Shown here: one piece after another, positions 32,972 through 44,263 of the stretch
Layout of the letters: each line of letters opens with the position of its first letter
How positions within the stretch are numbered: the stretch's first letter is position 1
From: Thiomicrorhabdus xiamenensis
GTDB taxonomy: Bacteria > Pseudomonadota > Gammaproteobacteria > Thiomicrospirales > Thiomicrospiraceae
Length of the DNA: 64,000 nucleotides
NCBI RefSeq assembly: GCF_013282625.1
Contig: NZ_CP054020.1
Span: 868,001 to 932,000, forward strand
Direction: 5' to 3'
Translations under genes and position numbers: made by a program
Notes under the pieces: model-generated
Told to the model about the DNA's origin: nothing
The model's input: only the letters and a program-made list of their open reading frames with translations
The model's database searches: none

Positions 32972-33070
32972 ATTGCCATCCCTACGCCAGTATTACCCGG
33001 ATCAGGTGCAAAGGGTTTATCTTGATATCTCAAGAAATCTCAGGCCGAAATAAATGGCCACCCCTAGGCA
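32972..33070 (-). ncRNA. TPP riboswitch (THI element)
   Basis: The minus strand contains the conserved TPP aptamer blocks in order: AGGGGTG, a GGCC/GGCC stem, CTGAGA, an extra stem CTTGA/ATCAAG, ACCC, then ACCTGATC, GGGTAATACTGG and CGTAGGGA. It lies 91 bp upstream of the TonB-receptor start codon. Thiamine pyrophosphate binding normally lowers expression of thiamine synthesis or uptake genes. Confidence 0.95.
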
Positions 33071-33251
33071 TGATTTGAATTAATTAAATGTTAAACTGTT
33101 AAAAATCTGCGGTGATTTTACTCTGATTTATGACAAAATTAAAATTTGTCTGGCAAGTGTGCATTAAAGTCATGTAATGCATTATGAATTGTATCTTATG
33201 CCCCTCGCTACTTAAGCAGTCGGGGCTCATTGAGAAAGTAAAGGTCTGGTT

Positions 33252-34130
33252 TTGTCTGAGGCGAGTGTAACGAAAGAAATTGTTGAGCGTTTAGCGGAAC
33301 TTGGTGATCTTCCCCATGTTCCGGATGCGTTGATTAAGTTGGAAAAGCTTCTGGCGGATGACTCGCAGGCCGAGATTACCGATATCGTTAATTTGATCGC
33401 GATGGATTCCCGTCTGACGGCGGGGATTATCTTTATGGCTAATTCGGCTAAATATTCGCTGGGTTCAAAAGTAACTGATCTGTTTGAAGCGGTTATTCGT
33501 ATTGGTCTACATGATGTCAGAATGCTCGCTTATGCGATCAGTTACCAGCAGACATTTAATCGTAAACCTCCGTTCAGTGAAGAGCGTTTCATGCAGCAAG
33601 CGATGCTCAGTGCGCTTATCGGTCATAATATTGCCTCGGCCTGCGGTCTTCGCGTAGGGGAAGGCTTTCTGTGCGGCTTGCTGAGAGATATCGGGATCTA
33701 CCTGCTGGCGCTTGAAAGTCGGGAGAAGTATCAAGAAGTTTTAACGAAAGTCGATTTCAATATCCTGAAACTGGCCGTAATGGAAAATAAACATTTCGGC
33801 ACCTATCACGCTTTGATGAGCGCACGTCTTCTGCAACTGTGGAACTTTTCGCAAGAGGTTATTATGGGGGTGGCCTATCACCACATCCCGGACAAGATGA
33901 AAGGCGAGTTTAAAGGCTATGCCTATCTGACGTATTTAAGTGAAGTAGGGGCATTTAAGCTTGGGTTGGATAATGGAATCGGCGAAATTCCGCCGGATAA
34001 ATGGCCGCTTGTCGATCAGAAAATCAGCGAGTCTCTGGCTGAATTGAAGATCGCTCAGGGCGAATTTGACGAGATTTTGGAAAAATCTCTGACCGAATAT
34101 ACGCATCTGACAAGCGGGCCATCCACTTAA
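33252..34130 (+). CDS. HDOD-domain signalling protein
   Basis: A 292-residue single-domain HDOD protein, a degenerate HD-fold helical domain without metal-binding residues. The typical order includes LPHVPDALIKLEKLLADD, VNLIAMDSRLTAGIIFMANS and HNIASACG, then VAYHHIP. HDOD proteins act as scaffolds in bacterial signal transduction. It starts with TTG (33252), with AAAGG 7 nt upstream. It precedes thrS but is separated by about 200 bp and is probably its own unit. A second HDOD protein lies at 49082. Confidence 0.85.
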   Translation: MSEASVTKEIVERLAELGDLPHVPDALIKLEKLLADDSQAEITDIVNLIAMDSRLTAGIIFMANSAKYSLGSKVTDLFEAVIRIGLHDVRMLAYAISYQQTFNRKPPFSEERFMQQAMLSALIGHNIASACGLRVGEGFLCGLLRDIGIYLLALESREKYQEVLTKVDFNILKLAVMENKHFGTYHALMSARLLQLWNFSQEVIMGVAYHHIPDKMKGEFKGYAYLTYLSEVGAFKLGLDNGIGEIPPDKWPLVDQKISESLAELKIAQGEFDEILEKSLTEYTHLTSGPST

Positions 34131-34336
34131 GGCTTGCAAGGCTGATTTCTATTGTTAGCCTGAATATCGCTTCTTGATTCGATTGCAAGGGGCAGAGAAT
34201 CCTGTCAATTCTGTTCTTCGTGATAGACAAATCCTATCGATTCAATATGAAATATCTTTTTCCTTAAGGTAAGAAAATGCTAATATTATGTGTTTTCCAA
34301 TTTTAAACGCATAGTTTTATAAAGAGATTACCTTTT

Positions 34337-36283
34337 ATGCCAATCATTACTTTACCTGACGGGTCTAAGAAAGAGTTTGATCAAGCGGTTTCGGTGATGC
34401 AGGTTGCCGAAAGCATCGGTGCCGGCCTTGCCAAAGCGACGGTAGCGGGTCGTGTTAACGGTAAGCTGAAAGACGCCAGTGATTTAATCACGGAAGATGC
34501 GACGCTTGAGATCGTGACCATGAAGGATGAAGACGGCATTCACATTATGCGCCACTCCTGTGCGCACCTGTTGGGGCATGCCTTAAAACAGTTGTATCCG
34601 GATGTCAAAATGGCTATCGGTCCGGTTATCGATAACGGTTTTTACTACGATATCGATATGGAATACAAAATTACGCCGGAAGATCTGAAAAAGATCGAAA
34701 AGCGCATGCAGGAGTTGGCTAAGACCAAATATCCAGTCATCAAAAAAATGCTTCCGCGCGACGAAGCGGTCAAGACGTTTGAAGAGCGCGGCGAAGACTA
34801 TAAGCTGGAGTTAATTCGCGATCTTCCGGACGAAACGCAATTCGGCTTCTATTTCCATGAAGAGTATGTCGATATGTGCGTTGGACCGCACGTTCCGAAT
34901 ATGTCTTTCACCAAGGCCTTCAAGCTGACCCATGTTGCCGGTGCTTACTGGCGCGGGAATTCAGATAACAAAATGCTACAGCGTATTTACGGTGTAGCTT
35001 TTGCCAATAAAGATGACTTGAAAGCCTATCTGAAAATGATGGAAGAGGCCGAAAAGCGTGATCATCGTAAGCTCGGTAAGATGCTGGACCTGTTCCATGT
35101 CGACGAAGTCGCTCCGGGGATGGCTTTCTGGCATCCGAAAGGGACCACTCTATACCGCGTGGTAGAAGAGTATATGCGCAGTCAGTTGGTTGCCAACGAC
35201 TACGACGAGATTCGTACGCCGTTTATTATGGACCGTTCTTTGTGGGAGAAATCGGGGCACTGGGACAAGTTCAAAGAGAACATGTTTACTACCGCAACCG
35301 ATAATCGCGATTATGCCGTTAAGCCAATGAACTGCCCGGGGCATATTCAGGTTTATAACCAGCACCTGCGTTCGTATCGTGATCTTCCGGCGCGTATCGC
35401 CGAATTCGGTACCGTACACCGTAACGAACCGTCCGGAACTTTGCACGGTTTGATGCGTGTGCGCTCTTTCACTCAGGATGATGCGCATATCTTCTGTACA
35501 CCTGAGCAGATTAAAGCGGAAGTACAAGGTTGTATCGACCTGGTTTATGAAACCTACAACGATTTCGGTTTCGATAATATCGCCGTTAAATTCTCGACCC
35601 GTCCGGAAATGCGCGTCGGTTCCGATGACGTATGGGATCTCGCCGAAGCGGCTTTGGAAGAAACTTTGAAAGACGCCGGACTTGAGTATGCATTGCAGCC
35701 GGGTGAGGGTGCGTTCTACGGTCCTAAGATCGAATTCCAGTTGAAAGACTGTATCGGTCGTGTCTGGCAGTGCGGAACCATTCAGCTGGACTTCTCAATG
35801 ACTCAGGAAGAGCGTTTGAATGCGGTTTACGTCGATTCGGATAACGAGAAAAAGCACCCAGTGATGATTCACCGCGCGATTCTTGGATCCCTGGAACGTT
35901 TTGTCGGTATTCTGGTCGAACATTACGAAGGCAAATTCCCGACTTGGCTGGCGCCGACCCAGGCGGTAATCGCATCGATTTCCGAAGTTCACAACGAATA
36001 TGTGACTGATTTTGCGAAAAAATTGAAAAAACATGGGTTTAGAGTCGAAACAGACTTGAGAAATGAAAAGGTTGGGTTTAAAATTCGCGAGCATACTATG
36101 CAGCGTGTTCCATATATTCTGGTTGTTGGTGACCAGGAGATGGAACAGGGCACGATTAACGTGCGCGCTCGTGGAGGTAATAACTTAGGGTCATTTGACA
36201 TGGATCAAATGGTGAAATTGCTACAAGATGACGTAGCAAACCTTGGTCGAGTTGTTGAATCACCTGATGTACAAAATAATTAA
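34337..36283 (+). CDS. thrS: threonyl-tRNA synthetase
   Basis: A 648-residue class II synthetase charging tRNA-Thr. Domains in order are an N-terminal TGS domain ([20 protein letters not shown]), the editing domain with [18 protein letters not shown], and the catalytic core ([31 protein letters not shown]). The anticodon-binding domain lies at the end. It is first in the conserved thrS-infC-rpmI-rplT order. The infC ribosome-binding site begins right after its stop. Confidence 0.97.
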   Translation: MPIITLPDGSKKEFDQAVSVMQVAESIGAGLAKATVAGRVNGKLKDASDLITEDATLEIVTMKDEDGIHIMRHSCAHLLGHALKQLYPDVKMAIGPVIDNGFYYDIDMEYKITPEDLKKIEKRMQELAKTKYPVIKKMLPRDEAVKTFEERGEDYKLELIRDLPDETQFGFYFHEEYVDMCVGPHVPNMSFTKAFKLTHVAGAYWRGNSDNKMLQRIYGVAFANKDDLKAYLKMMEEAEKRDHRKLGKMLDLFHVDEVAPGMAFWHPKGTTLYRVVEEYMRSQLVANDYDEIRTPFIMDRSLWEKSGHWDKFKENMFTTATDNRDYAVKPMNCPGHIQVYNQHLRSYRDLPARIAEFGTVHRNEPSGTLHGLMRVRSFTQDDAHIFCTPEQIKAEVQGCIDLVYETYNDFGFDNIAVKFSTRPEMRVGSDDVWDLAEAALEETLKDAGLEYALQPGEGAFYGPKIEFQLKDCIGRVWQCGTIQLDFSMTQEERLNAVYVDSDNEKKHPVMIHRAILGSLERFVGILVEHYEGKFPTWLAPTQAVIASISEVHNEYVTDFAKKLKKHGFRVETDLRNEKVGFKIREHTMQRVPYILVVGDQEMEQGTINVRARGGNNLGSFDMDQMVKLLQDDVANLGRVVESPDVQNN

Positions 36284-36298
36284 CTGGAGGAATTTGCT

Positions 36299-36856
36299 AT
36301 CGCAATTCGTAGAGGTCGAGGCAGACCACAACAACCTGAAGCACCTAAAGATCGTATTAACAAAGCAATCACAGGAACACCTGAAGTAAGATTAATTGAT
36401 GCCGAAGGTGAGCAAGCTGGTGTTGTATCTATTCAAGATGCTTTAGCACAGGCAGCCGATGCGGGGTTAGATTTGGTTGAAATCACTGCCAAAGCAAATC
36501 CTCCGGTTTGTAAAATCATGGACTACGGCAAGTATCTGTACCAACAACAGAAAAAGCAGCATGAAGCGAAGAAAAAGCAGAAGCAAGTCCAGCTAAAAGA
36601 AGTTAAGTTTCGCCCAGGAACTGAGGAAGGAGATTATCAGGTCAAACTACGCAACCTGGTGAAATTCTTGGAAAAAGGGGATCGCGTCAAGGTAACCATC
36701 TGGTTCCGTGGTCGTGAGATTACCCATAAGGAACTGGGATTGAAAGTATTGGAGCGCGTGCGCGACGATATCCAGGAATTCGGTACTGTTGAACAGATGC
36801 CGAAAATGGAAGGTCGTCAAATGCAGATGATGGTCGCTCCAATCAAAAAGAAATAA
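36299..36856 (+). CDS. infC: translation initiation factor IF-3, ATC start codon
   Basis: IF-3 of 185 residues. The frame continues upstream of the first ATG (36473) to an ATC at 36299, placed 8 nt after GGAGG. It then encodes [11 protein letters not shown] and [16 protein letters not shown], the expected N-terminal domain. The C-terminal domain includes [16 protein letters not shown] and [19 protein letters not shown]-3 binds the 30S subunit and rejects non-canonical starts, so a rare start codon gives autoregulation, as known for the AUU start of E. coli infC. Starting at the internal ATG would delete most of the N-terminal domain. Confidence 0.95.
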   Translation: MAIRRGRGRPQQPEAPKDRINKAITGTPEVRLIDAEGEQAGVVSIQDALAQAADAGLDLVEITAKANPPVCKIMDYGKYLYQQQKKQHEAKKKQKQVQLKEVKFRPGTEEGDYQVKLRNLVKFLEKGDRVKVTIWFRGREITHKELGLKVLERVRDDIQEFGTVEQMPKMEGRQMQMMVAPIKKK

Positions 36857-37029
36857 GCCTTAAAGGACTTATTTCAAACACAACAGCTGGGGCGTTCGTG
36901 TAAGCGGCGCTTCCGGTGCAGCTCCCTCAGTGCTGTTCGTTGTTTCCCGGTGGCCCCCTGATTTCAGGGGGCTGATAGAGAAATCAAGTGATGCATTAAA
37001 GCAATCACTTAAATGCGGAGTTTTATTTC
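36857..37029 (+). promoter_or_regulatory. leader before rpmI with a stable hairpin
   Basis: The infC-rpmI gap of 173 bp holds a perfect hairpin GCCCCCTG (36953-36960) / CAGGGGGC (36965-36972) without a T tract. In other bacteria this leader is bound by L20 to repress rpmI-rplT translation. The same role here is inferred from position only. Confidence 0.4.
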
Positions 37030-37227
37030 ATGCCAAAGATGAAATCTAACAGCAGCGCTCTTAAGCGCTTCAAGAAAACCGGTTCAGGCCGTTTTAAGTG
37101 CAAACAGTCTCACCTTCGTCACATTCTGACCAAGAAAACGACTAAGCGTAAACGTCAGCTACGTTCTGGTAGCATGATTCACGATAACGATGTGGCAATG
37201 GTTCGCCGCATGTTGCCTTACGCTTAA
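37030..37227 (+). CDS. rpmI: 50S ribosomal protein L35
   Basis: A 65-residue basic protein, [20 protein letters not shown], with the family end [15 protein letters not shown]. It is a component of the large ribosomal subunit. It lies between infC and rplT, 17 bp before rplT, in the standard order. Confidence 0.97.
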   Translation: MPKMKSNSSALKRFKKTGSGRFKCKQSHLRHILTKKTTKRKRQLRSGSMIHDNDVAMVRRMLPYA

Positions 37228-37244
37228 TTAGGAGAGATTGAAAG

Positions 37245-37601
37245 ATGGCAAGAGTTAAAAGAGGCGTAATCGCGCGTCGTCGTCATAACAAAGTACTTAA
37301 ACAAGCGAAAGGTTACTACGGTGCTCGTCGCAAGATCTTCCGCGTTGCTCGTCAAGCGGTGATCAAAGCTGGTCAATATGCATACCGTGACCGTCGTCAA
37401 CGTAAACGTCAATTCCGTCGTCTATGGATCGCTCGTATCAACGCAGCGGCTCGTATGAACGGTATGACTTACAGCCGTTTCATCAACGGTGTGAGCAAAG
37501 CAGGTATCGAAGTAGACCGTAAGGTTCTTGCGGATATCGCGGTTCACGACGCAGCAGCATTTGCGGCGATTGCTGAAAAAGCAAAAGCGGCACTAGCGTA
37601 A
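37245..37601 (+). CDS. rplT: 50S ribosomal protein L20
   Basis: A 118-residue basic protein, [20 protein letters not shown], with [17 protein letters not shown] and the C-terminal globular part ending [11 protein letters not shown]. It is essential for early 50S assembly and often represses its own operon. AGGAG precedes the start. A terminator at 37630-37662 follows. Confidence 0.97.
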   Translation: MARVKRGVIARRRHNKVLKQAKGYYGARRKIFRVARQAVIKAGQYAYRDRRQRKRQFRRLWIARINAAARMNGMTYSRFINGVSKAGIEVDRKVLADIAVHDAAAFAAIAEKAKAALA

Positions 37602-37629
37602 GCGTATTCTTAACTGCGCAAGCAGTTAT

Positions 37630-37662
37630 CTAAATAGGGGGCTTAGGTCCCCTATTTTTTTC
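37630..37662 (+). terminator. intrinsic terminator of the thrS-rplT operon
   Basis: AAATAGGGG (37632-37640), an 8-nt loop, CCCCTATTT (37649-37657) and further T. Confidence 0.85.
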
Positions 37663-37697
37663 GTCTTATTTCTTTCCGAACCAATCCGTTATAAAAG

Positions 37698-37713
37698 AAC
37701 AGATTAATCTGTT
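37698..37713. promoter_or_regulatory. 16-bp perfect palindrome upstream of pheS
   Basis: AACAGATT followed directly by its complement AATCTGTT, then TTTTG. It lies 30 bp upstream of a TATAAT box (37743-37748). It could be an operator or a weak second terminator. Confidence 0.4.
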
Positions 37714-37742
37714 TTTGTAAGATTATCGCCGAGGATGTGCGA

Positions 37743-37748
37743 TATAAT
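37743..37748 (+). promoter_or_regulatory. candidate pheS -10 box
   Basis: A perfect TATAAT 47 bp before the pheS ATG. The -35 at the standard distance is poor; TTGTAA (37715-37720) is too far (22 bp). Confidence 0.45.
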
Positions 37749-37762
37749 CTGTTGTTTTATAA

Positions 37763-38794
<1,032 letters not shown>

Positions 38795-38832
38795 TCTCTG
38801 CTCCGAGCGACTAAGAAAAAGGCACTGAAAAG

Positions 38833-41220
38833 ATGAAATTTAGTGAAAATTGGTTACGCCAATGGACCAACCCTGAATGGAACACCAATGAATTGGCCGA
38901 GGCATTGAGTCTGGCCGGTCTGGAAGTTGACGATGTCGAGCCGGTAGCAGGGGAATTTAATAATGTTGTTGTCGGTAAAGTGATCTCGGTGGAAAAACAC
39001 CCGGATGCTGACAAGTTGAATGTTACTCAGGTGGATGTCGGCGAAATTGAGCCGCTGCAGATTGTCTGCGGTGCGAAAAACGTTGTTGAGGGCATGAAAG
39101 CCTGCTGCGCCAAAGTCGGTGCGGTGCTTCCGGGCGACTTCAAAATCAAAAAAGCCAAGCTGCGTGGCGTTCCATCCAACGGTATGTTGTGTGGCGCAAC
39201 TGAAATCGGCCTGCCGGATGACGGAGTGGACGGTCTGCACGTTCTTCCGGAAGATGCACCGATTGGTATGGACGTCCGCGAATATCTGCAACTGAACGAT
39301 ATGTCGATTGATGTCGACTTGACGCCTAATCGCGCGGACTGTTTCAGCGTAATGGGGATTGCCCGTGATGTGCATGCGATCAGCGGCGCGGATCTTAAAG
39401 TTCCGTTTGCTGAACAGGATATGGCCGGAACCGAGCCTTGTTCGGTTCAGATCGAGATCACCGAACCACAGGCGTGCCCTAAATATCTTGGATGTGTAGT
39501 GAGCGGTTTCAACGCCAAAGCGGAAACACCGCTATGGATGAAACAGCGTCTTGAGCGCTCCGGTTTACGTCCGTTGAGTTTGACGGTCGACATCACCAAC
39601 TATGTTTTGTTGGAAATGGGCCAGCCGATGCATGCGTTTGATCTGGATAAGCTTCAGGGCGGAATTCAGGTGCGTATGGCTAAAGACGGCGAGAAACTGA
39701 CTACTTTGGACGAGAAAGAAGTATCCCTTAAAGAGGGGACGTTGGTTATCGCGGATGATTCCGGAGCGATTGCTTTGGCCGGTGTCATGGGCGGGCTTTC
39801 GACGTCTGTTACCGATGAAACAACTTCTATCTTCTTCGAGTGTGCGCATTTTGCGCCGCTGGCGATTACCGGTAAAGCACGCCAATACGGTTTGCACACC
39901 GATTCTTCGATGCGTTTTGAACGCGGTGTGGACCCGCAGCTTCCGGAACGTGCGCTGAATCGTGCTTTGAGTTTGCTGGTCGAAATCGCCGGCGGTGAGG
40001 TTAGCGCGATCGAAGCGAAAGTTAGCGCGCAGCATATGCCGGAGAGCGCGCAAATCGAATTAAGTGCAAAAACCGTAAGCGACAAGTTGGGTGTTGCTGT
40101 TGAAAATGCGCAGATTGAAGACATTTTCTCGCGTCTTGGCTTTGCCGTTGAAGCAAACGCTTCTGGTTGGGTAATGAGTGCGCCTCCCTACCGTTTCGAC
40201 ATGGAAATCGAAATGGATCTGGTCGAAGAAGTCGGTCGTATCTACGGCTATAACAATCTTCCGGAAGATCCGGTTATGGCGCCGATCACTTTGCGTGAAT
40301 TGCCTGAATCCGAACAGGAGTTGATGGCACTTAAAAATGCTTTGGTGCAACGTGGTTATAACGAAGTAGTGACCTATTCGTTTGTCGAAGAGAAAAAACA
40401 GAATGCTTTGGCACCGGATCTGCCGTATGTTTTATTGCAGAATCCTATCTCGGAAGATATGAAAGCGATGCGCACGACCTTGTTCCCGGGCTTGTTGCAA
40501 GCGATCGCCTATAACCAGAATCGCCAGCAGTCACGCGTTCGACTGTTTGAATCCGGGTTGGTGTTCTATAAAAACGAACAGGATCCGACCGGTGCAACTC
40601 AGGTTCCGATGTTGGCCGGTGCGATTGTCGGACCGGTCGCGGCGTCCGGATGGGATGAAGAGAGCCGTAATGCCGATTTCTTCGATCTTAAAGGTGATAT
40701 CGAAACTTTGCTGCGCATGAGTCATCAGTTGGGCAAGATCCGCTTTGAAGCGAGCAGCAACCCGGCGTTGCACCCTGGTCAGGCGGCGTCTTTAATCAAA
40801 GACGGTAAAGAAGTCGGAATTATGGGACAACTGCACCCGCAACTGGTTAAAACGCTTGGTGTTTCCGGAAGCATCTTCATGTTCCAGATTCGTCAGGATG
40901 CAATTTTAACGATGGAGATTCCAGCGGCGCAGGCAATTTCGAAATTCCCTGAAGTACAGCGTGACTTGGCGTTTGTTGTTGATCAGGCGTTACCTGTCCA
41001 GAAGTTATTGGATGCGATTGATGTCGAGTCCGACATTTTACAGTCGATTGAGATTTTTGATATTTATCGCGGTCAAGGAATTGAACCCGATCAGAAGAGT
41101 ATCGCTCTAACGCTGAAAATTCAGCATCAGGCGCGTACTTTGGAAGACGCTGAAGTCGACGCTCTGGTCGAACAGATTCTTGAATCCGCGAAAACTGCAG
41201 TGAATGCTGTTTTACGTTAA
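38833..41220 (+). CDS. pheT: phenylalanyl-tRNA synthetase beta subunit
   Basis: A 795-residue subunit of normal length. The tRNA-binding domain ([20 protein letters not shown]) is followed by the B3/4 editing domain, B5 ([20 protein letters not shown]) and the C-terminal FDX-ACB domain ([20 protein letters not shown]). The beta subunit recognises tRNA-Phe and edits mischarged Tyr. It is followed 33 bp later by ihfA, as in many gammaproteobacteria. Confidence 0.97.
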   Translation: MKFSENWLRQWTNPEWNTNELAEALSLAGLEVDDVEPVAGEFNNVVVGKVISVEKHPDADKLNVTQVDVGEIEPLQIVCGAKNVVEGMKACCAKVGAVLPGDFKIKKAKLRGVPSNGMLCGATEIGLPDDGVDGLHVLPEDAPIGMDVREYLQLNDMSIDVDLTPNRADCFSVMGIARDVHAISGADLKVPFAEQDMAGTEPCSVQIEITEPQACPKYLGCVVSGFNAKAETPLWMKQRLERSGLRPLSLTVDITNYVLLEMGQPMHAFDLDKLQGGIQVRMAKDGEKLTTLDEKEVSLKEGTLVIADDSGAIALAGVMGGLSTSVTDETTSIFFECAHFAPLAITGKARQYGLHTDSSMRFERGVDPQLPERALNRALSLLVEIAGGEVSAIEAKVSAQHMPESAQIELSAKTVSDKLGVAVENAQIEDIFSRLGFAVEANASGWVMSAPPYRFDMEIEMDLVEEVGRIYGYNNLPEDPVMAPITLRELPESEQELMALKNALVQRGYNEVVTYSFVEEKKQNALAPDLPYVLLQNPISEDMKAMRTTLFPGLLQAIAYNQNRQQSRVRLFESGLVFYKNEQDPTGATQVPMLAGAIVGPVAASGWDEESRNADFFDLKGDIETLLRMSHQLGKIRFEASSNPALHPGQAASLIKDGKEVGIMGQLHPQLVKTLGVSGSIFMFQIRQDAILTMEIPAAQAISKFPEVQRDLAFVVDQALPVQKLLDAIDVESDILQSIEIFDIYRGQGIEPDQKSIALTLKIQHQARTLEDAEVDALVEQILESAKTAVNAVLR

Positions 41221-41253
41221 AACAAAAAAATTAAAATAGGGTAGGAAGTAACT

Positions 41254-41574
41254 ATGTCTGTGGATGCAGCTGAGGGCAATACCTTAACAAAAGCGCATAT
41301 TGCGCAGCAACTTTCAGATACATTCGGGTTTAACAAGCGCGAGTCTAAAGAGCTGGTCGAACAGTTCTATGACGAGATTAGCGATGTATTGGTGTCAGGG
41401 GAGCAGATTAAACTTTCCGGTTTCGGGAATTTTGAGTTGCGTGACAAGGCTTCCCGTCCAGGGCGTAATCCGCGTACCGGAGAAGATGTTCCCATTTCTG
41501 CGCGAAGAGTGGTAACATTTAAGCCTGGTCAAAAATTACGCGCACAGATAGACAGCTTCGATGGTGACAACTAA
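41254..41574 (+). CDS. ihfA: integration host factor alpha subunit
   Basis: A 106-residue DNA-bending protein. Hallmarks are [40 protein letters not shown] with the PRTG-type loop [20 protein letters not shown]. It pairs with IhfB (not in the window). Seven or so extra residues at the N-terminus are not unusual. The next gene starts within its 3' end. Confidence 0.95.
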   Translation: MSVDAAEGNTLTKAHIAQQLSDTFGFNKRESKELVEQFYDEISDVLVSGEQIKLSGFGNFELRDKASRPGRNPRTGEDVPISARRVVTFKPGQKLRAQIDSFDGDN

Positions 41575-42001
41575 AAACAAAGTTATCGATGTCGATTCGA
41601 TTCCGGCAAAAAAATACCTCACCATCGGTGAGGTGTCTCGTTGCACCGGAATCAAAGACCATGTATTGCGTTACTGGGAACAGCATTTTGATCAGCTGAC
41701 GCCGAGTAAACGCAGTGGTCGCCGTTACTATCAGCGGGAAGACGTGCTACTAATTATCGAAATCAACCGTCTGCTCAACGAAGAAGGGCTGACGATCCCC
41801 GGCGCGCAGAACCGTCTGGCCAAGAAATCCAAAAGCAAATCGGAATCTTCTTCCGATTCGCTTCAACAGACTTTGCAACTCGATAAAGTTGAGGAGCCTG
41901 TCGACATCCCTGTCCAAGAACTTCAGCAAGCTCTGCAGATCGCCGATGTCATCTGCCATCAGCTTGACGCTTTCCAGAAGCATCTTAAAGACAACTATTA
42001 A
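41561..42001 (+). CDS. MerR-family transcriptional regulator
   Basis: A 146-residue protein with an N-terminal MerR winged helix ([40 protein letters not shown]) and a helical C-terminus rich in Ser and Gln. It lacks the Cys residues of metal sensors. A MerR-like gene after ihfA is common in gammaproteobacteria; its target is unknown. The start overlaps ihfA by 14 nt, indicating translational coupling. Confidence 0.9.
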   Translation: MVTTKNKVIDVDSIPAKKYLTIGEVSRCTGIKDHVLRYWEQHFDQLTPSKRSGRRYYQREDVLLIIEINRLLNEEGLTIPGAQNRLAKKSKSKSESSSDSLQQTLQLDKVEEPVDIPVQELQQALQIADVICHQLDAFQKHLKDNY

Positions 42002-42083
42002 GTAGCGGTCATTTATCCCGTCAGCAAATTGTTTTTCTTCTTGTGAAGCGGTAAATCGCTGTTCTCAAGTGATGATTTTTTCT

Positions 42084-42089
42084 TATAAT
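42084..42089 (+). promoter_or_regulatory. -10 box of the tRNA-Pro gene
   Basis: A perfect TATAAT 17 bp before the tRNA 5' end. The -35 is weak. Confidence 0.55.
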
Positions 42090-42106
42090 AGTCACTCTTC
42101 CGAATT

Positions 42107-42183
42107 CGGGGTGTAGCGCAGTCTGGTAGCGCACCACACTGGGGGTGTGGTGGTCGCAGGTTCAAATCCTGTCACTCCGACCA
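42107..42183 (+). tRNA. tRNA-Pro (anticodon GGG)
   Basis: Acceptor CGGGGTG pairs with CACTCCG (one G-U), followed by A and an encoded CCA. The anticodon arm CCACA-CTGGGGG-TGTGG gives anticodon GGG, and the T-loop GTTCAAATC is present. Length is 77 nt. Confidence 0.95.
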
Positions 42184-42489
42184 ATTCCTTTTTGTATTTC
42201 CTTTCGACGTCTTCTATCCAGAAGCCAGCGGTTCTGATTTAGACCTGTTATTTAATCGTAACCGGTGAAGTAAGGCCGTGCTTATTGTCGGTGTTTGAGG
42301 TTCTGTTTCCGTTTATTGTGTTACGTTGCTTGAAAGCAAGTTAAATACAACTCTTTTAGTCTTGGTCTGATGCAATGGATAGTCAGCGGAAACAGAAAAC
42401 AGGTTTTGGCCAATTGACCGAAACCTGTTTTGAGTTTGATGGGCTTGTTGCGAGTTGAAACTTATTCATTACATCAAACAGGATGCATT
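42184..42489. other. 306-bp region after tRNA-Pro, no gene seen
   Basis: No open frame of note and no sign of an integrase or attachment-site duplication. The only structure is the hairpin at 42396-42431. Confidence 0.45.
42396..42431. terminator. long hairpin between tRNA-Pro and the secreted protein gene
   Basis: AAAACAGGTTT (42396-42406) pairs with AAACCTGTTTT (42421-42431) around a 14-nt loop. It may end the minus-strand gene (stop at 42490) and the plus-strand tRNA transcript. Confidence 0.6.
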
Positions 42490-43392
42490 CTAATAATCAT
42501 AGCAGCCCGGTCCGTAAGGGTGCGCCGTTTCATAATACTGCCCGTCGGGACAACCGGTCGGTACTCTTGTGTCCAAAAGCTCCAGAGTACAGGCGTTGTA
42601 TTCTTCCTGACTGAGATTGCTAACTTCGCGATACAGGTTGGTAATCGGTGAATTGGATATCGCTCTGTCAAGGTAATAGTGATACCAGACGGCACTTAAC
42701 TGTCCGCCGTCATCCTGAACTTGCGCCCAGCGTGTAAGGTTATAGACTGCGGCGGTTCCTTCGCTGTTTTTAGTGACGCGCTGTTCATAGTCTTGAATAC
42801 GATAAGGGTTCTGGCGATAGGTATTGTCTCTTAGCGTTATCCGATCTGTTTGCCGCGAGCCGGTTCCAATCGAGGCCAGTTCTTCCTGCGTCCATGCCGG
42901 ACAGCTTAGGGAGCTGACTGTTTCACAACTAGCCGATCCTTGAGGATGATTCTGGCTCTTTCCTGGCGGGTTGAGACCTTTGACTTTTAAGGAACAGGAT
43001 TTTTTTACAGCTTCCGCTGCGTAGCCGCCCAAGTCTATTTGCCCTGAATCAATGAGTTGACTGATCGTGAGATCAATGACCCCTTCGGGAATCACTTTGG
43101 AACAGGTTGCGTCGCATTGTGAGGCTTTTAGCGCTTCTGAAGTGATTTCAAATGAGGCCAGCTTAAGTGTTTCGTTGTTGTCATCGACAACGATGTCGCA
43201 GTTTAGTTCATAGGCGTATTTTTTGACGCTGTCATCAATGGTTGACCAAGTGAGGTTGAAGTTATCATTCGCAATGGTGCAGAAAACACCTTGAGGTTCC
43301 GGATACAGGTCTTCACTGGCGATAGGATCGGCATAAGCCAGAAAGGGGGTGGTAAAGATGATTGCCGCAATGGCTAAGTTTGTCGATTTCAT
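42490..43392 (-). CDS. exported cysteine-containing protein of unknown function
   Basis: A 300-residue protein with a signal peptide (MKSTNLAIAAIIFTTPFLAY, cleavage near AYA/D). The mature part has about twelve cysteines, including QCDATCSK and the C-terminal TGCPDGQYYETAHPYGPGCY, which suggests a disulfide-rich periplasmic or secreted protein. The middle is Asn/Gln/Ser-rich. I do not recognise the family. It is alone on its transcript, with 338 bp of empty upstream sequence. Confidence 0.65.
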   Translation of the reverse strand: MKSTNLAIAAIIFTTPFLAYADPIASEDLYPEPQGVFCTIANDNFNLTWSTIDDSVKKYAYELNCDIVVDDNNETLKLASFEITSEALKASQCDATCSKVIPEGVIDLTISQLIDSGQIDLGGYAAEAVKKSCSLKVKGLNPPGKSQNHPQGSASCETVSSLSCPAWTQEELASIGTGSRQTDRITLRDNTYRQNPYRIQDYEQRVTKNSEGTAAVYNLTRWAQVQDDGGQLSAVWYHYYLDRAISNSPITNLYREVSNLSQEEYNACTLELLDTRVPTGCPDGQYYETAHPYGPGCYDY

Positions 43393-43730
43393 TTTAAGAC
43401 CTCCGCTGGGGCTGGGAAAAGTCGGTTTGTGAAATTTGTACCGTTTTTATTGATAGGCGTTAAGCCGTGTAATTGACTGTAATGAAAAGAGTGAGGAATG
43501 CTGAAAAAGCATGAATAATCAAAAAACAATATAAAAAGAATAGCATAATCAATGCGTTAATAAGATTGAACTCGTATCAGGATTAATTATCGGTCTATAG
43601 ATAAAGTACGTAAATATACGTGGTCTACTGTGTTGAAGAGGACTTTTTGTAAACCAGTCTGCGTTGGTGAAGCGCTAGGACACTAGAGCTTGGATGACTT
43701 TCCGAAAGTCTGAACCTTATCGCCCGTATG
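43393..43730. other. 338-bp intergenic region, nothing recognised
   Basis: AT-rich, must contain the promoter of the 42490-43392 gene. No convincing motif, hairpin or small gene was found. Confidence 0.45.
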
Positions 43731-44141
43731 TTATTTCCAGTATTTGCGGATGAGTTCGCCGGCATGATAGGCAAAAAACTGTTTGCTTGAGGGGCAGAGT
43801 TGTTCGCGTGATGGATTCGGCATTTCCGGAAAAAGCGTGTAAAGCACTTGGGCAGGGATCATATAGTAAAGATCGGCGATATCATCATAACGTCTGAAAC
43901 GGGCGTGCATCAAGGATTGCTCGAGTTCACTTGGGATATCTGTGAGTGCGTAGTTGGCTTCTTCACCGTGCATTTCGAAGAGACGGCATCCTGAGTAGAA
44001 CAGGTCAATCTGCTGCGGAATTTCGGGCAAGGCTTCGAGCACAAAAAAATGCAGGTACTGCTTTTCTTCTTCGAGATAAAGACCGAGAAACTTTTCTTCG
44101 GTTTCCTGTTTCAGGTTTTCTTTGGCTTCTCGAAAATTCAT
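43731..44141 (-). CDS. hypothetical acidic cytoplasmic protein
   Basis: A 136-residue protein without signal peptide or membrane span. It starts MNFREAKENLKQETEEKFLG and has mixed alpha/beta character with several aromatic stretches (KQYLHFFVLEALPEIP and YYMIPAQVLYTLFPEMP). Unrecognised. Codon use matches its neighbours and a frame of this length without stops supports a real gene. Confidence 0.5.
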   Translation of the reverse strand: MNFREAKENLKQETEEKFLGLYLEEEKQYLHFFVLEALPEIPQQIDLFYSGCRLFEMHGEEANYALTDIPSELEQSLMHARFRRYDDIADLYYMIPAQVLYTLFPEMPNPSREQLCPSSKQFFAYHAGELIRKYWK

Positions 44142-44227
44142 AAGATCTATCCGCTGTTTGCTCTGACAAGGTGCTTGGTCCTATAAAGCAATTCTACATG
44201 AGCGGAAAGAGAAGAGAGGCGTTGGAA

Positions 44228-44254
44228 GACAGAAAAAGCGGGACTTTTTCTGTC
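44228..44254 (-). terminator. hairpin after the 72-residue protein gene
   Basis: GACAGAAAAAG (44228-44238) pairs with CTTTTTCTGTC (44244-44254) around a 5-nt loop, 10 bp past the stop of the minus-strand gene. Confidence 0.6.
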
Positions 44255-44263
44255 TGGACTAGT

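Noticed and set aside
36473-36856. infC starting at the first ATG
   Set aside because: It would remove most of the N-terminal IF-3 domain; the upstream ATC start with GGAGG gives the full-length protein.
42107-42489. Integration site at tRNA-Pro
   Set aside because: No integrase, no duplicated tRNA end and no foreign-looking genes follow the tRNA.
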